Shown: piece after piece, positions 8,896 through 17,945 of the stretch
Layout: each line of letters starts with the position of its first letter
Position numbering within the stretch: position 1 is the first letter of the stretch
NCBI GenBank assembly: GCA_021372895.1
Contig: JAJFTP010000081.1
Span: forward strand, 1-64,000
Origin: Synergistaceae bacterium
GTDB lineage: Bacteria; Synergistota; Synergistia; Synergistales; Synergistaceae
Direction: 5' to 3'
Length of the DNA: 64,000 nt
Notes under the pieces: model-generated
Databases searched by the model: none
Told to the model about the DNA's origin: nothing
Seen by the model: the letters and a program-made list of their open reading frames with translations, nothing else
Translations under genes and position numbers: made by a program

Positions 8896-9675
8896 ATGGT
8901 AAAGAAAGAACAGCCAATACGCTACTGCCGCTTCTGGGTCGATGGGCGCTCTTACTCAGGACAGATACGCGGTAACTCTATAGATATTGTCGAGGGAGAT
9001 CCTTTTACGGGGCTGTCTCCTATACGTCTGAGCTATCCTGTCGACAGGGTCAAATTCCTGCCGCCGCTGATACCAAAGAAGATCTGGTGCGTGGGGCGCA
9101 ACTACCTTGGACATGTGAAAGAACTCAATAATGAAGTGCCAAAGGAACCGCTGATATTCATGAAGTCCGTTACGGCGATAATAGGCTCAAACGATTTCAT
9201 CAGGATCCCAAACTGGGCCGGGCGCATTGACTATGAGGGTGAACTCGCAGTGGTCATAGGCAAGGGCGGCCGCAACATAACGGAAGAAGAGGCTATCGGC
9301 CATATCATTGGCTATTCAATAATGAACGATGTGACAGCGCGTGAGATGCAGAAAGACGATGGACAATGGACGCGCGCAAAAAGCTTTGATACGTTTGCTC
9401 CGTTTGGGCCGACCGTACTGATGACGAGCGATATGCCTGAGGATGCCTGCATACGCACCACTCTCAATGGCAGGATCGTCCAGCAGGCCTCATTTTCGCA
9501 GATGATATTCCCGGTAAGGCGGCTTATATCGCACATCAGCAGATTTGCGACGCTTGAACCGGGCGATGTGATAGCGACGGGCACGCCGGAGGGAGTCGGT
9601 CCGATGAAAGCCGGAGATCTTGTCGAAGTTGAAATCGATGGCATAGGCAAGCTTCGCAATATCTGCAGCGAATAA
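8896..9675 (+). CDS. Fumarylacetoacetate hydrolase (FAH) family protein
   Basis: A 259-residue single-domain FAH-family protein. It has the conserved KIWCVGRNYLGHVKEL, IDYEGELAVVIGKGGRNI (Glu metal ligands), NDVTAREMQ, and the C-terminal EPGDVIATGTPEGVGPMKAGDLVEVEIDG. Members hydrolyse or decarboxylate acylpyruvates and related oxo-acids (acylpyruvase, oxaloacetate decarboxylase or 2-hydroxyhepta-diene-dioate isomerase). The exact substrate cannot be inferred. ATG 8896 is chosen for its strong SD (AAGGAGGAA at 8881-8889); a frame extending upstream to 8806 has none. Confidence 0.88.
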   Translation: MVKKEQPIRYCRFWVDGRSYSGQIRGNSIDIVEGDPFTGLSPIRLSYPVDRVKFLPPLIPKKIWCVGRNYLGHVKELNNEVPKEPLIFMKSVTAIIGSNDFIRIPNWAGRIDYEGELAVVIGKGGRNITEEEAIGHIIGYSIMNDVTAREMQKDDGQWTRAKSFDTFAPFGPTVLMTSDMPEDACIRTTLNGRIVQQASFSQMIFPVRRLISHISRFATLEPGDVIATGTPEGVGPMKAGDLVEVEIDGIGKLRNICSE

Positions 9676-9732
9676 ACCAACAACAGAGGAACATTCTGGA
9701 ACTCAGCCTGTGGTTTGTACGAGAAAGTGTGA

Positions 9733-9738
9733 TAAAAT
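9733..9738 (+). promoter_or_regulatory. Possible -10 box of the corrinoid operon
   Basis: TAAAAT in the context GTGTGATAAAATAC lies upstream of the first cobalamin riboswitch. A convincing -35 is not seen at 17 nt, so this call rests mostly on position. Confidence 0.35.
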
Positions 9739-9769
9739 ACATATGCTGTTTTTATATGTCCACAGCTCC

Positions 9770-9925
9770 GATCGTACGTTGTAACATCCTGCAGCCGGAG
9801 CAGCGTTAAGCAAATTGAATAATCGCATCTGCCAGGGGGGAATCCGGTGAAAGTCCGGAGCGGCCCCGCCACTGTGACCCAAAGAGGGAAGTCAGGCGAC
9901 CTGAGGCAGATGATGGATGTTATGC
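9770..9925 (+). ncRNA. Cobalamin riboswitch 1
   Basis: It contains the cobalamin riboswitch core: GGGGGAA, then GGTGAAAGTCCGGAGC, then the B12 box GCCCCGCCACTGTGA. CATCTGCC (~9827-9834) pairs with GGCAGATG (~9905-9912) to close a stem around the core. The 5' boundary is approximate. It lies directly upstream of the btuFDC genes and is followed at 9958-9982 by an intrinsic terminator, so B12 binding is expected to stop transcription. Confidence 0.93.
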
Positions 9926-9957
9926 GCGGGCGTTGTTCATCCTCACTGTGAAATGGG

Positions 9958-9982
9958 AGGGAGCCGGCGTGCTCCCTTTTTT
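9958..9982 (+). terminator. Riboswitch-controlled intrinsic terminator
   Basis: AGGGAGC (9958-9964), loop CGGCGT, GCTCCCT (9971-9977), running into TTTTTT. It sits between cobalamin riboswitch 1 and the start of btuF, i.e. the expression platform works by transcription termination. Confidence 0.85.
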
Positions 9983-10009
9983 GATGCCCGCCTGAAGGAG
10001 CTGTTGATT

Positions 10010-10912
10010 TTGCATAAAATGAGGCTGTTTGCTTTTTTCCTGATAATACTGCTGTTCTCGGTTTCCATTTCCGCGGAAGCTGCTCCAAAGAGAATAATCT
10101 CGCTCACGCCTGTCGGCACAGAGATGCTTTTCGCGCTTGGACAGGGTCCTAACATAATCGGAGTCACTCGATTTTGCGACTATCCGCCTGAGGCCCTAAA
10201 AAAAACTGATATGGGCGATTTTGCTGCGCTCAACTTTGAAACCCTCATATCCATGAAGACAGACCTGCTTGTCCTTCAGGACATGCACAAGCAGTTTGCC
10301 CCGCAGCTGGATAAGCTGAAGATACCTTACATTATCCTGAAACAGAATAACATCAATGAAATATGTGACTCTATAGTTAGGCTCGGTAAAATCTGCGCTT
10401 CTGAAAAAAAAGCCTCTGAGCTTGTCAATAATATACGCGCCGATGTCGCAGCCGTTGCCGCGAAAGTGAAAGGGCATCCGAAGAAGAGGGTGCTGCTCTG
10501 CATTTCGCGCGAATTGTCCGAACCTCAGATAAACAGTTTTTATGTTGCAGGAAGCAATAATTTTTATAACGAGCTCATATCCATTGCAGGCGGTGAGAAC
10601 GCGTCCAAAGAGAAGAAGGTATCCTATCCCCAGGTCTCACTCGAGGGTCTGATGATGATAGATCCGGATGTGATCATTGACCTTGTCGGCGAGCGTGAAT
10701 TTTATCATTCCAAGGATAACATAGACCTTGACACAATATTCAACGAGAAATATCTCAAGGGTCAATGGATGCGCAGTGCCGCTGAGGTCGGTGCTGTCAG
10801 AAACGGGCGCGTATATATCATGGACGGTACTGTCTACCTTCGTCCTGGGCCGCGTGTCGCAGTGATACTGAAAGCCTTCGCGAAGGCTATCCACCCGGAG
10901 GTCAAATGGTGA
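10010..10912 (+). CDS. btuF: Corrinoid ABC transporter substrate-binding protein
   Basis: A secreted or lipid-free periplasmic binding protein of about 300 residues. It has a signal peptide (HKMRLFAFFLIILLFSVSISAEA) followed by the class III binding-protein opening PKRIISLTPVGTEMLFALG. It also has TDLLVLQDMHK, and DPDVIIDL in the second lobe. The TTG at 10010 is preferred because GAAGGAG ends 9 nt before it; ATG 10019 is the alternative. B12 specificity is inferred from the riboswitch upstream and from btuD/btuC directly downstream with overlapping ends. Confidence 0.88.
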   Translation: MHKMRLFAFFLIILLFSVSISAEAAPKRIISLTPVGTEMLFALGQGPNIIGVTRFCDYPPEALKKTDMGDFAALNFETLISMKTDLLVLQDMHKQFAPQLDKLKIPYIILKQNNINEICDSIVRLGKICASEKKASELVNNIRADVAAVAAKVKGHPKKRVLLCISRELSEPQINSFYVAGSNNFYNELISIAGGENASKEKKVSYPQVSLEGLMMIDPDVIIDLVGEREFYHSKDNIDLDTIFNEKYLKGQWMRSAAEVGAVRNGRVYIMDGTVYLRPGPRVAVILKAFAKAIHPEVKW

Positions 10913-11703
10913 GCCGGCCCAAGTTTTTAGAGGTGAGGGATATGTCCCTTTCTATCGGCGGTATAAGTATACTGGATGGCATATCTTTTTCTGTCGAAAG
11001 GGGACAGTTCCTTGGCATTATAGGGCCTAACGGTGCCGGCAAGAGCTCTCTGCTGAAGTGCATAGGGCGCCTCCACCGGAACTTTACCGGATCCGTTTAT
11101 CTTGAGGGAGCGTCCCTTGGCCTGATGCCGGAGCGTGCTGTTGCCAGGCGTATAGCCTGGGTGCATCAGACCGGTTCGGAATCACTGCCGTTCACTGTGC
11201 GTGAGTTTTCAATGATGTCGCGCTATCCGTGGCAGACGGCACTTAGCGGCGAGACGCGGGAAGACAGGGAAATAGTCGGAAGGGCTATTCTTACCGCAGG
11301 GGTAGAGGATATCGCTGACAGACAACTAAACAGCCTCAGCGGGGGAGAGCGGCAAAAGGCGCTAATAGCGGCGGCGCTTGCTCAGGGCACAGATATCCTC
11401 TTCCTTGACGAGCCAACGAGTTTTCTCGACTATCGGCATCAGGTCGAGACTCTTGAGCTTATAGAACGTATAAACAGAGAGCAGGGGATCACTATCCTGC
11501 TTGTTACTCACGATATAAATCTTGCCCTTCACGGCGCAGACGAACTGCTCGCAATAAAACACGGCAGGCTGTACTGGAAGGGCCGCAGGGACGAACTTAT
11601 CGAAAAAGAACTGCTCTCCGGCATATTCGAGACTGAGTTTGAGAGCTTTCTGTCTAAAGGGCAGGATGTGCCCTACGTAGTGCCGAAGGGGCTTGTCAGA
11701 TGA
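10906..11703 (+). CDS. btuD: Corrinoid ABC transporter ATP-binding protein
   Basis: A 265-residue ABC ATPase: Walker A GPNGAGKSSL, signature LSGGERQKALIAAALAQ, Walker B DILFLDEPTSFLDY and the H-loop VTHDINLA. It belongs to the FecE/BtuD group of metal-chelate importers. It overlaps btuF by 7 bp and btuC by 4 bp, which indicates tight translational coupling in the riboswitch-controlled operon. Confidence 0.92.
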   Translation: MVSRPKFLEVRDMSLSIGGISILDGISFSVERGQFLGIIGPNGAGKSSLLKCIGRLHRNFTGSVYLEGASLGLMPERAVARRIAWVHQTGSESLPFTVREFSMMSRYPWQTALSGETREDREIVGRAILTAGVEDIADRQLNSLSGGERQKALIAAALAQGTDILFLDEPTSFLDYRHQVETLELIERINREQGITILLVTHDINLALHGADELLAIKHGRLYWKGRRDELIEKELLSGIFETEFESFLSKGQDVPYVVPKGLVR

Positions 11704-12680
11704 GACGTTTCTCGATCCCGGCTCTGTTCGTGTTTTCTATAGCTGTACTTATCGCTGCCCCGTTTATCGGAGTGCAGCATATACCATTTGGCGATATCTT
11801 AAAAAGCGCGGACGAGGGAACGATGCGCATACTCTGGGACCTCCGGATACCGCGTGTGCTGCTTGGATGGATAACGGGCGCGACTCTTGCGCTGTGCGGG
11901 CTGATATTCCAGGCCCTCTTCAGGAACCATCTCGCCTCGCCCGATATGCTGGGGGTTTCTACCGGTGCGGCGTTGGGTGCTGTCGTCTATATCCGGCTCG
12001 GGTATGTCTTCACACTGTTCGGCATTGTATCAGGGCTGTCCTGCGCAGCGTTTATCGGAGCTCTTGCTGCGACATTCGCCATATATGGGGCTGGAAATCT
12101 TAGACGAGGCGGGATGTCAGAGGCTACTCTGCTGCTTGCCGGAGTTGCGATGAGCTTTCTGTTTGGCAGCCTCAACATGATAATACAGTACAGCAGCGGC
12201 TATATTGACACATTCAGAATGATGCGCTGGTCTATGGGAGGGATACAGACGGTCGGATTTGCGCCGGTAATGGCTACGTTGCCTGTGCTTGTCATCATAT
12301 TTGTAATTGCTTTTGTGGCGGGTCCGGAGCTGAACCTCTTTGTCTGCGGCGAGGAGATAGCTGCAAGCCGCGGGGTCTCTGTGGCAAAGCTGAGAAGGCT
12401 GCTCTTTTTCTCAGTTTCGTTCGTTGTGGGTATAAATGTCGCGGTTTGCGGTCCCATAGGGTTCGTCGGTCTGCTTGTCCCTCATATATGCAGGAAGCTT
12501 GCAGGCACCGACCATAGGCGCCTGGCAGTTGCGTCGCTTCTGTTCGGAGGTGCGTTCCTTGTGTTCTGTGACACTGCGGCGCGTATTCTATGGGCTCCGG
12601 CGGAAATGCCGGTTGGCATACTCACCTCCTGCATAGGTTCTGTCTTCTTCCTGTGGCTGTTGCTAAGGGCGAAGAAATAG
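11700..12680 (+). CDS. btuC: Corrinoid ABC transporter permease (FecCD family)
   Basis: A 326-residue polytopic permease with FecCD-family landmarks: RIPRVLLGWITGATLALCGLIFQALFRNHLASPDMLGVSTGAALG and, near the end, NVAVCGPIGFVGLLVPHICRKLAGTDHR. It completes a btuF-btuD-btuC importer. It overlaps the ATPase gene by 4 bp (ATGA). The 157-bp gap to exbB has no clear terminator, so the TonB genes may be cotranscribed. Confidence 0.92.
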   Translation: MRRFSIPALFVFSIAVLIAAPFIGVQHIPFGDILKSADEGTMRILWDLRIPRVLLGWITGATLALCGLIFQALFRNHLASPDMLGVSTGAALGAVVYIRLGYVFTLFGIVSGLSCAAFIGALAATFAIYGAGNLRRGGMSEATLLLAGVAMSFLFGSLNMIIQYSSGYIDTFRMMRWSMGGIQTVGFAPVMATLPVLVIIFVIAFVAGPELNLFVCGEEIAASRGVSVAKLRRLLFFSVSFVVGINVAVCGPIGFVGLLVPHICRKLAGTDHRRLAVASLLFGGAFLVFCDTAARILWAPAEMPVGILTSCIGSVFFLWLLLRAKK

Positions 12681-12837
12681 GTATGTCCAAGCATTTGGCG
12701 AGCACAACAAGTGAGGAACCGTGAGAGTGGGGAACGGGAAGCGCCGCCCGCGGCTAAAAGACACACCGATGAGACGAAGTAAAGCAGAAAACATGAATTT
12801 GCGGATAATATGGTAAATGTGACAGGAGAGATGCAAC

Positions 12838-13464
12838 ATGATGGAATACATGCAATTGGGCGGAACCATAATGTGGGTGATAGCAGCGCTCTCCGTAGTA
12901 GCGCTTGCGGTCGTCATAGAGAGAGTGATATTTTTCTGCAGCGCGTCGACGGATGCGGAAAAGCTCGAAGAATCGTTCGGCAGGGCGGTTTCAGCCCACG
13001 ACATAGATGAAGCGCGCCGCATCGTTCACTTATCAAACAGCTCGATGCACAGGCTCTTCTTCGCGGCGTTCGCACACTGGGGCGTGAACCGGGAGGATAT
13101 GAAACTTCTCGTCGAACAGCAGGTGCGCCGCGAGATATTCCGCTGGGAAAAACACCTTTATATACTTGAGATCATCGGCAAGCTCGCGCCGCTCCTCGGG
13201 CTTCTGGGCACGGTACTAGGCATGGTAGAGATGTTCCATTCACTCCATGTGGGCGGACAAATAAGCGGGACGCTTGTTACGGGCGGGATATGGAAGGCGC
13301 TCTTTACCACTGTTGCCGGACTGACTGTCGCTATACCGACGATATTCGTCCACGGCCTGCTTATTTCGCGTATCGACGGAGAAGAAGAAACTCTCAATCG
13401 AGGTGCTGACTATCTCATAAGGGAGCACTTCGCGAGTCGCGGAGGAGAAAATGAGAAGGCGTAA
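12838..13464 (+). CDS. exbB: MotA/TolQ/ExbB proton channel protein
   Basis: A 208-residue ExbB-type protein: an N-terminal membrane helix (GGTIMWVIAALSVVALAVVIERVIFF), then the conserved APLLGLLGTVLGMVEMFHSL and the GGIWKALFTTVAGLTVAIPTIFVHGLL helix pair. With ExbD it uses proton motive force to energise TonB. Start ATG 12838 (or 12841) follows GGAGAG. It overlaps exbD by 14 bp. Location in the B12 operon points to corrinoid uptake. Confidence 0.9.
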   Translation: MMEYMQLGGTIMWVIAALSVVALAVVIERVIFFCSASTDAEKLEESFGRAVSAHDIDEARRIVHLSNSSMHRLFFAAFAHWGVNREDMKLLVEQQVRREIFRWEKHLYILEIIGKLAPLLGLLGTVLGMVEMFHSLHVGGQISGTLVTGGIWKALFTTVAGLTVAIPTIFVHGLLISRIDGEEETLNRGADYLIREHFASRGGENEKA

Positions 13465-13840
13465 ATCACGTCGTACGGCTGACCTCGATATAACGCCGCT
13501 TATCGACGTTATGTTCATGCTCATAATATTTTTTGTCCTGACGGCGTCCTTTGTAAATGGGAAACTTAATGTTGAACTCCCGGCAGGTTACGGTCTGGTC
13601 TCTCCGATGGAGGGAGCCATAACCGTGACAGTTGAAAAGAGCGGCGCCGTATTCTGGGATGGAAGAAGTGTGGCTAAACAGGAGATCGCGCTGCTGGCTA
13701 AGGGTGCAAAGGGGCGTGAAATACTTGTGGCCGGTGACAGCGGCGCGTCATATGGAACGATCGCCGAAGTCCTTTCGATACTCCGGAGGGAAGGCATTAC
13801 CTCCGCCGGGTTACTTATGCGGGGCGGAAACAAGGACTGA
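13451..13840 (+). CDS. exbD: ExbD/TolR biopolymer transport protein
   Basis: A 129-residue protein with a single N-terminal membrane helix carrying the key aspartate (DLDITPLIDVMFMLIIFFVLTASF) and a periplasmic domain ending GITSAGLLMRG. It is the ExbB partner in the TonB motor. It overlaps exbB upstream and touches tonB downstream. Confidence 0.92.
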   Translation: MRRRKSRRTADLDITPLIDVMFMLIIFFVLTASFVNGKLNVELPAGYGLVSPMEGAITVTVEKSGAVFWDGRSVAKQEIALLAKGAKGREILVAGDSGASYGTIAEVLSILRREGITSAGLLMRGGNKD

Positions 13841-14538
13841 TGATTTTTTCCGGCGAAAGGCGCATCTGGGTGTTTGCGATAGCTGCTAGTCTGGCTATAC
13901 ACTGGCTTATTATTGTGCTGTTTATGCCCCCCACGGTTCTTCATGTCGGACCTGAACCGATAATGACGGTGAGTCTCAGGACCATGCCGGCACATAAAGA
14001 CATAACTCCTGACGCCGGAAAATCACAGCCGATACAGAAGCCGGTCACTCAGCCGAAACCAAAGATACAGCCTCAGCGCCAACCCAAAACTATGCAAAGA
14101 TCCGATGTAAAAACAGTAAGGCCTGTGCAGGCGCAGGTACCAGCAACTCTTTCAGATACGGGTCCGGCAGTGGCGGCAGATATAAAGGCAGGCCCCGCCG
14201 GCAGCGAGCCGGCCTCAGGCCCATCGGCGGCTGTGGCAGGATCGGGCGGCGGCACCGGACGGCCAGATGCGATTGCGGATGTCGACGATCTTCGGGTTAT
14301 CAAAAAGATCATTCCCGACTATCCCGCGTTTTCGCGTAAACGCAAAGAGGAAGGCACGGTCAGGATCATTATCACGATCGACAACGGCAGAGTGATCAAG
14401 GCCGACATCGAAGATTCCAGCGGCTACGAACGCCTTGATTCAAGCGCTGTCCGGGCCGTCATGCAGTGGCGCTTTGACACCGGGGGTCCGGGCCCGATAA
14501 GGGCTAGGGTCCAGTTCACCTTCAAGCTGACAAAATAG
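13840..14538 (+). CDS. tonB: TonB energy transducer
   Basis: A 232-residue TonB: an N-terminal anchor (WVFAIAASLAIHWLIIVLFMPP) with the family's conserved His, then a Pro/Lys/Gln-rich spacer (QKPVTQPKPKIQPQRQPK), and a C-terminal TonB domain (YPAFSRKRKEEGTVRIIITIDNGRVIKADIEDSSG to the end). It shares one base with exbD. It is expected to power the TonB-dependent receptor encoded at 15975. Confidence 0.92.
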   Translation: MIFSGERRIWVFAIAASLAIHWLIIVLFMPPTVLHVGPEPIMTVSLRTMPAHKDITPDAGKSQPIQKPVTQPKPKIQPQRQPKTMQRSDVKTVRPVQAQVPATLSDTGPAVAADIKAGPAGSEPASGPSAAVAGSGGGTGRPDAIADVDDLRVIKKIIPDYPAFSRKRKEEGTVRIIITIDNGRVIKADIEDSSGYERLDSSAVRAVMQWRFDTGGPGPIRARVQFTFKLTK

Positions 14539-14663
14539 TGAGTTTTATCCGTGCTGCCGGACGCCTGACAGCGCTTTGCGCATATAACGGGAGCATGTGT
14601 CTTTGCGTTGCATGGGGTTTTTTATGCAGCTTGTCAATGTACCTCGGAGGTGGAACAAGAGGA

Positions 14664-15449
14664 ATGAAAAACAGAAGGATAGAGTTTCCGAATCTTCGTG
14701 TCGGCGGAACATCATGGGTCATTGAGGGCTCTCTTGCCGACAACCTGAGATATCTTTCATCTGACGTAAGCGATATGGAGATAGTACTTTTCGACACGCA
14801 GGAACAGTCAAACATGCCGTCGCATGACGAAGTGCGGGAACTTTATGATATCTGCTGTGAGCGGGGCATGACCTGCACGGTCCATTTCCCGGTGGATATC
14901 TGCACTTCCCCCGATGCCGGTGAGCGTGTAAGTTGTGAGGATGTATGCCTGCGGACGATAGAACTGTTTGCACCGCTGGAGCCGTTTGCGTGGATATCGC
15001 ATCTTGTCGGTGAACAGCGCGGTAAAATACCGAGCGATGATATGAAGAAATGGTGCGATGCAAGCAGAAAATCTGCTGCGCGAATTGCGGCTGCGGTCGA
15101 CGACAAAAGAAAAGTCTGTGTCGAAACGCTGGATTATGATTTAACACAGGCCTTGGACATCGTTGATACACTGGGATTGTCTGTATGCCTTGACATAGGG
15201 CATATCATCAAGTTCGGATATCCGGTCCGCGAACAGATAAAACGCTACATGCCGCGCACGAGGGTCGTTCACGTTCACGGCGTCAAACCGGACGGGACCG
15301 ATCATGTTGATCTGTCATACTTCGACAAAGACCTGTTTGCCGAGATGATCAAACATATGTCCCACGGAGATGAAAAAGTGTTGACTATGGAAGTTTTCGG
15401 GCGGGATTACGAACGCTCTCTTGCCGTCCTTGAAAATATGCAAAGATAA
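14664..15449 (+). CDS. cbiR: CbiR-like cobamide-remodelling phosphodiesterase (AP endonuclease 2 / xylose-isomerase-like TIM barrel)
   Basis: About 261 residues. The start is ATG 14664, with GGAGGTGG ending 10 nt upstream; the frame extends to 14538 but that part lacks homologous character. The fold looks like a xylose-isomerase-like TIM barrel, with VGGTSWVIEG at the N-terminus and VSDMEIVLFDTQEQ. The likely metal-site segments are TVHFPVDIC, ISHLVGE, CVETLDYD, CLDIGHIIKFG and VHVHGVKPDG. This pattern matches my memory of CbiR, which opens the nucleotide loop of cobamides so the lower ligand can be replaced. Its place between tonB and a B12 riboswitch/receptor supports that over a generic sugar-phosphate isomerase. 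Pfam-level fold is confident; the CbiR name is inference. Confidence 0.7.
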   Translation: MKNRRIEFPNLRVGGTSWVIEGSLADNLRYLSSDVSDMEIVLFDTQEQSNMPSHDEVRELYDICCERGMTCTVHFPVDICTSPDAGERVSCEDVCLRTIELFAPLEPFAWISHLVGEQRGKIPSDDMKKWCDASRKSAARIAAAVDDKRKVCVETLDYDLTQALDIVDTLGLSVCLDIGHIIKFGYPVREQIKRYMPRTRVVHVHGVKPDGTDHVDLSYFDKDLFAEMIKHMSHGDEKVLTMEVFGRDYERSLAVLENMQR

Positions 15450-15604
15450 AAAGATAACCATACGAATATGGTCATCCCATACGTGCCGTTGCTTTGCCTG
15501 GTACCTCATATTTCCCTGCGATATATGGCACATATTTGAATAGCTATAGCTTGACAATTGAATAATCATAATGTAAAACTAGAGGGCATTTGAATATGAA
15601 TAAC

Positions 15605-15746
15605 GGAAATTCAGTCAAGGGAATCCGGTTGAACGCCGGAGCAGCCCCGCTACTGTAGCCGCGACGAAACCGCAGGATGCCACTGTCGAAAGATGGGAAG
15701 GTGCGGGAGTAGGATGAACGGGAGCCAGGAGACCTGCTGAAATTCC
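15605..15746 (+). ncRNA. Cobalamin riboswitch 2
   Basis: GGAAATTCAG (15605-15614) and CTGAAATTCC (15737-15746) form a perfect 10-bp closing stem. Inside are AGGGAATCCGGTTGAACGCC, GCAGCCCCGCTACTGTA (B12 box variant) and a long peripheral stem ending GGGAGCCAGGAGACCTGC. It precedes the TonB-dependent receptor gene and is followed by an intrinsic terminator. Confidence 0.95.
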
Positions 15747-15836
15747 AGTCGTTGAGTATCGCGAGGGCGAGATGTGACAGGCTTTATGCTGATGGGACAG
15801 TATATCTGTCTTATATTATGCATTATAAGGTTTGTC

Positions 15837-15879
15837 GGGCAGGAACTCTCGGATATGTGAGGGGTCCTGCCTTTATTTA
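15837..15879 (+). terminator. Intrinsic terminator of cobalamin riboswitch 2
   Basis: GGCAGGA (15838-15844) pairs with TCCTGCC (15865-15871), followed by TTTATTTAT. Its position between the riboswitch and the receptor start indicates transcriptional control by B12. Confidence 0.78.
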
Positions 15880-15974
15880 TGCCGTTTTCTCCTTGAGGAT
15901 GTGAGATATGCAAACTGAAGGGTTTTGATAGTTTTCCGATCAAAAAACATTTTTATAAGAGGGAGTGTTGCGGT

Positions 15975-17915
15975 GTGTATCAAGGGAAGAAAGCACGGGA
16001 GATAATTTTTTTTATGATAGTTGTATTTCTCTTTTCAGTACCGGCTTTTGCCGCTGAAAGTGCGGATGTGAATGAAGATGTCCGGGAAATAGCGCGGGTA
16101 GAGGTCACAGGCTCGCGCCTTGCCGAGGATATCCAGGACGTACCGGCTTCGGCTTATGTCATTACGAGTGAAGATATTAAAAACAGCGGCGCGCGCAGCA
16201 CGCAGGAAGTTCTCGACAGAGTGCCGGGGGTCAACGGACTGCGCAACAGTTCTTCAATGGCATTGGATAAGAGTGTTACAGTTCGCGGGCTTACCTCCGA
16301 AGTGCTCCTGCTTGTTGACGGGATCCCATTTATGACATCCAGCTACGGCACAGGCGTGTCAATGGGTTCTCCTTTTGATCTCCGCACAATCCCGCTTGAA
16401 TCGATAGAAAGGATTGAAGTGGTCAAGGGCGCCAGCTCTGCTGTCTATGGTTCCAACGCGGCAGGCGGTGTCATTAATGTAATAACGAAAAAAGGTGCGG
16501 AAAAATCCACAGCTTCTATTATGATGGAAGGCGGGGATCAGGGCTGGTTCAGGGGGTCGATCCGAGGCACTGCGGTGATGAGCGATGATCTGAGGGTCAC
16601 CCTTGCGTACATAAAAACACAGGAAAACAGTGACGTCAAAATCAGGAAGCGCTCAGACGGCAATTATGACAAAGCAACGGATTACAGCGGCAACGACTAT
16701 GTCTTCAGCATTGAAAAGGGAAAATGGTCATTTGCCGGAAACTGGGGCGACTTTGACTCTCAGTGGGAAAATACCTATGAACCTTCTCTCAGTCCGGTTT
16801 ACCATAACAGTCAGGAGAACAAATATAGGCGGTTTGCACTTAACTATGCTGATGATGTCAATTCCGGGCATATCTACTACAACAAGAATGAAAAGGAATA
16901 TTCCTTCTTTACTGATCCTGCTTTTATAAGCAACTATAATTACGAAGACAGTTCTGCCGGTTTTATGTTCAACCGCAAACAGGAAATTTTCGGGCTTATC
17001 GGAGTCTGGGGATTTGACTGGCGCCAGGAGAGCTCAAAGTATAATGGATCTTCCGACTATGGCGGATGGATTACAGCAGACAAGCCTTACGATCTCACAA
17101 GGGACGGATTTGCCCCATACCTTGAAATGACTGTCCCATTAGGAGATATGGGGCTTGATATAGGCCTGCGTTATGAACACTGGGAAGTGGACGAGGGAGA
17201 GACGGTCAACGAATTTATCCCACGCCTGTCCCTTAATTGGCAAAGTCCTTCGGGACAACTATGGTATTTGACAGCGGGCCGCTTCTTCTCCATGCCCAGT
17301 TTTTACCAGATATTCATGCCTGACCGAAACTACGGTATACCAAACCCTGACCTCAAACCAGAAAAAGGCTGGACTTATGACCTGGGTGTGAAGGATGACA
17401 ATGCAAAACATCCATGGAATTTCGGTCTCTTTTATATGAATATGGAAGATAAAATCAAATATGAGTCTGATCCTGTCACGTGGGTCGGTCAGTACGTCAA
17501 CCTCGACGAGTACCGTGCCTGGGGTCTGGAAGGAGAGGTCAGATTTAACTTAAATGATGACTGGAGCTACACTCAGGGTATTTCATGGACGGATGCCGAT
17601 GAGAAGGCCGGAGGATCGGATACGTGGGTGCGCTCCGACATGCCGAGGTGGGATGTATCGGGACGCATAAACTACGCCAAGGGTCCTTGGACCGGCGAGT
17701 TGAACGCACATTACTACGCCGACAGAAATATCGACAGCACGATCTACAAACCGGATGATATTTTCCTTGTAAACGCATCGGTCTCCTGGAAGCAGGATGC
17801 GCATAGAATAATCTTCGCATGCACCAATATCTTCGATCGAGAGTATGTTTTCGATAACCAGGGCTATATAAATCCTGAACGCAGATTCATTGTCTCCTGG
17901 GAGTATGAATTCTAA
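15975..17915 (+). CDS. btuB: TonB-dependent outer-membrane receptor, probable corrinoid receptor
   Basis: A 646-residue protein with a signal peptide (IIFFMIVVFLFSVPAFAAE), a TonB box-like ARVEVTGSRL, and a plug domain (DVPASAYVITSEDIKNSG through VVKGASSAVYGSNAAGGVINVITKKG). A beta-barrel follows, ending in an aromatic residue (SWEYEF), as outer-membrane proteins do. The size matches BtuB. Start is GTG 15975 after AGAGGGAG. The cobalamin riboswitch directly upstream, together with TonB/ExbBD and BtuFDC, makes corrinoids the likely ligand. Confidence 0.92.
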   Translation: MYQGKKAREIIFFMIVVFLFSVPAFAAESADVNEDVREIARVEVTGSRLAEDIQDVPASAYVITSEDIKNSGARSTQEVLDRVPGVNGLRNSSSMALDKSVTVRGLTSEVLLLVDGIPFMTSSYGTGVSMGSPFDLRTIPLESIERIEVVKGASSAVYGSNAAGGVINVITKKGAEKSTASIMMEGGDQGWFRGSIRGTAVMSDDLRVTLAYIKTQENSDVKIRKRSDGNYDKATDYSGNDYVFSIEKGKWSFAGNWGDFDSQWENTYEPSLSPVYHNSQENKYRRFALNYADDVNSGHIYYNKNEKEYSFFTDPAFISNYNYEDSSAGFMFNRKQEIFGLIGVWGFDWRQESSKYNGSSDYGGWITADKPYDLTRDGFAPYLEMTVPLGDMGLDIGLRYEHWEVDEGETVNEFIPRLSLNWQSPSGQLWYLTAGRFFSMPSFYQIFMPDRNYGIPNPDLKPEKGWTYDLGVKDDNAKHPWNFGLFYMNMEDKIKYESDPVTWVGQYVNLDEYRAWGLEGEVRFNLNDDWSYTQGISWTDADEKAGGSDTWVRSDMPRWDVSGRINYAKGPWTGELNAHYYADRNIDSTIYKPDDIFLVNASVSWKQDAHRIIFACTNIFDREYVFDNQGYINPERRFIVSWEYEF

Positions 17916-17945
17916 GCTGTAGTACAGAAACGCACTCCTTTGCGA

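Noticed and set aside
12681-12837. Possible small ORF (about 13 codons from 12683) between btuC and exbB
   Set aside because: No SD, no conserved features; treated as spacer.
14538-14663. N-terminal extension of the CbiR-like gene with hydrophobic residues
   Set aside because: No SD near GTG 14538, and the TIM-barrel start and strong SD fall at 14664; the hydrophobic stretch looks like translated intergenic DNA.
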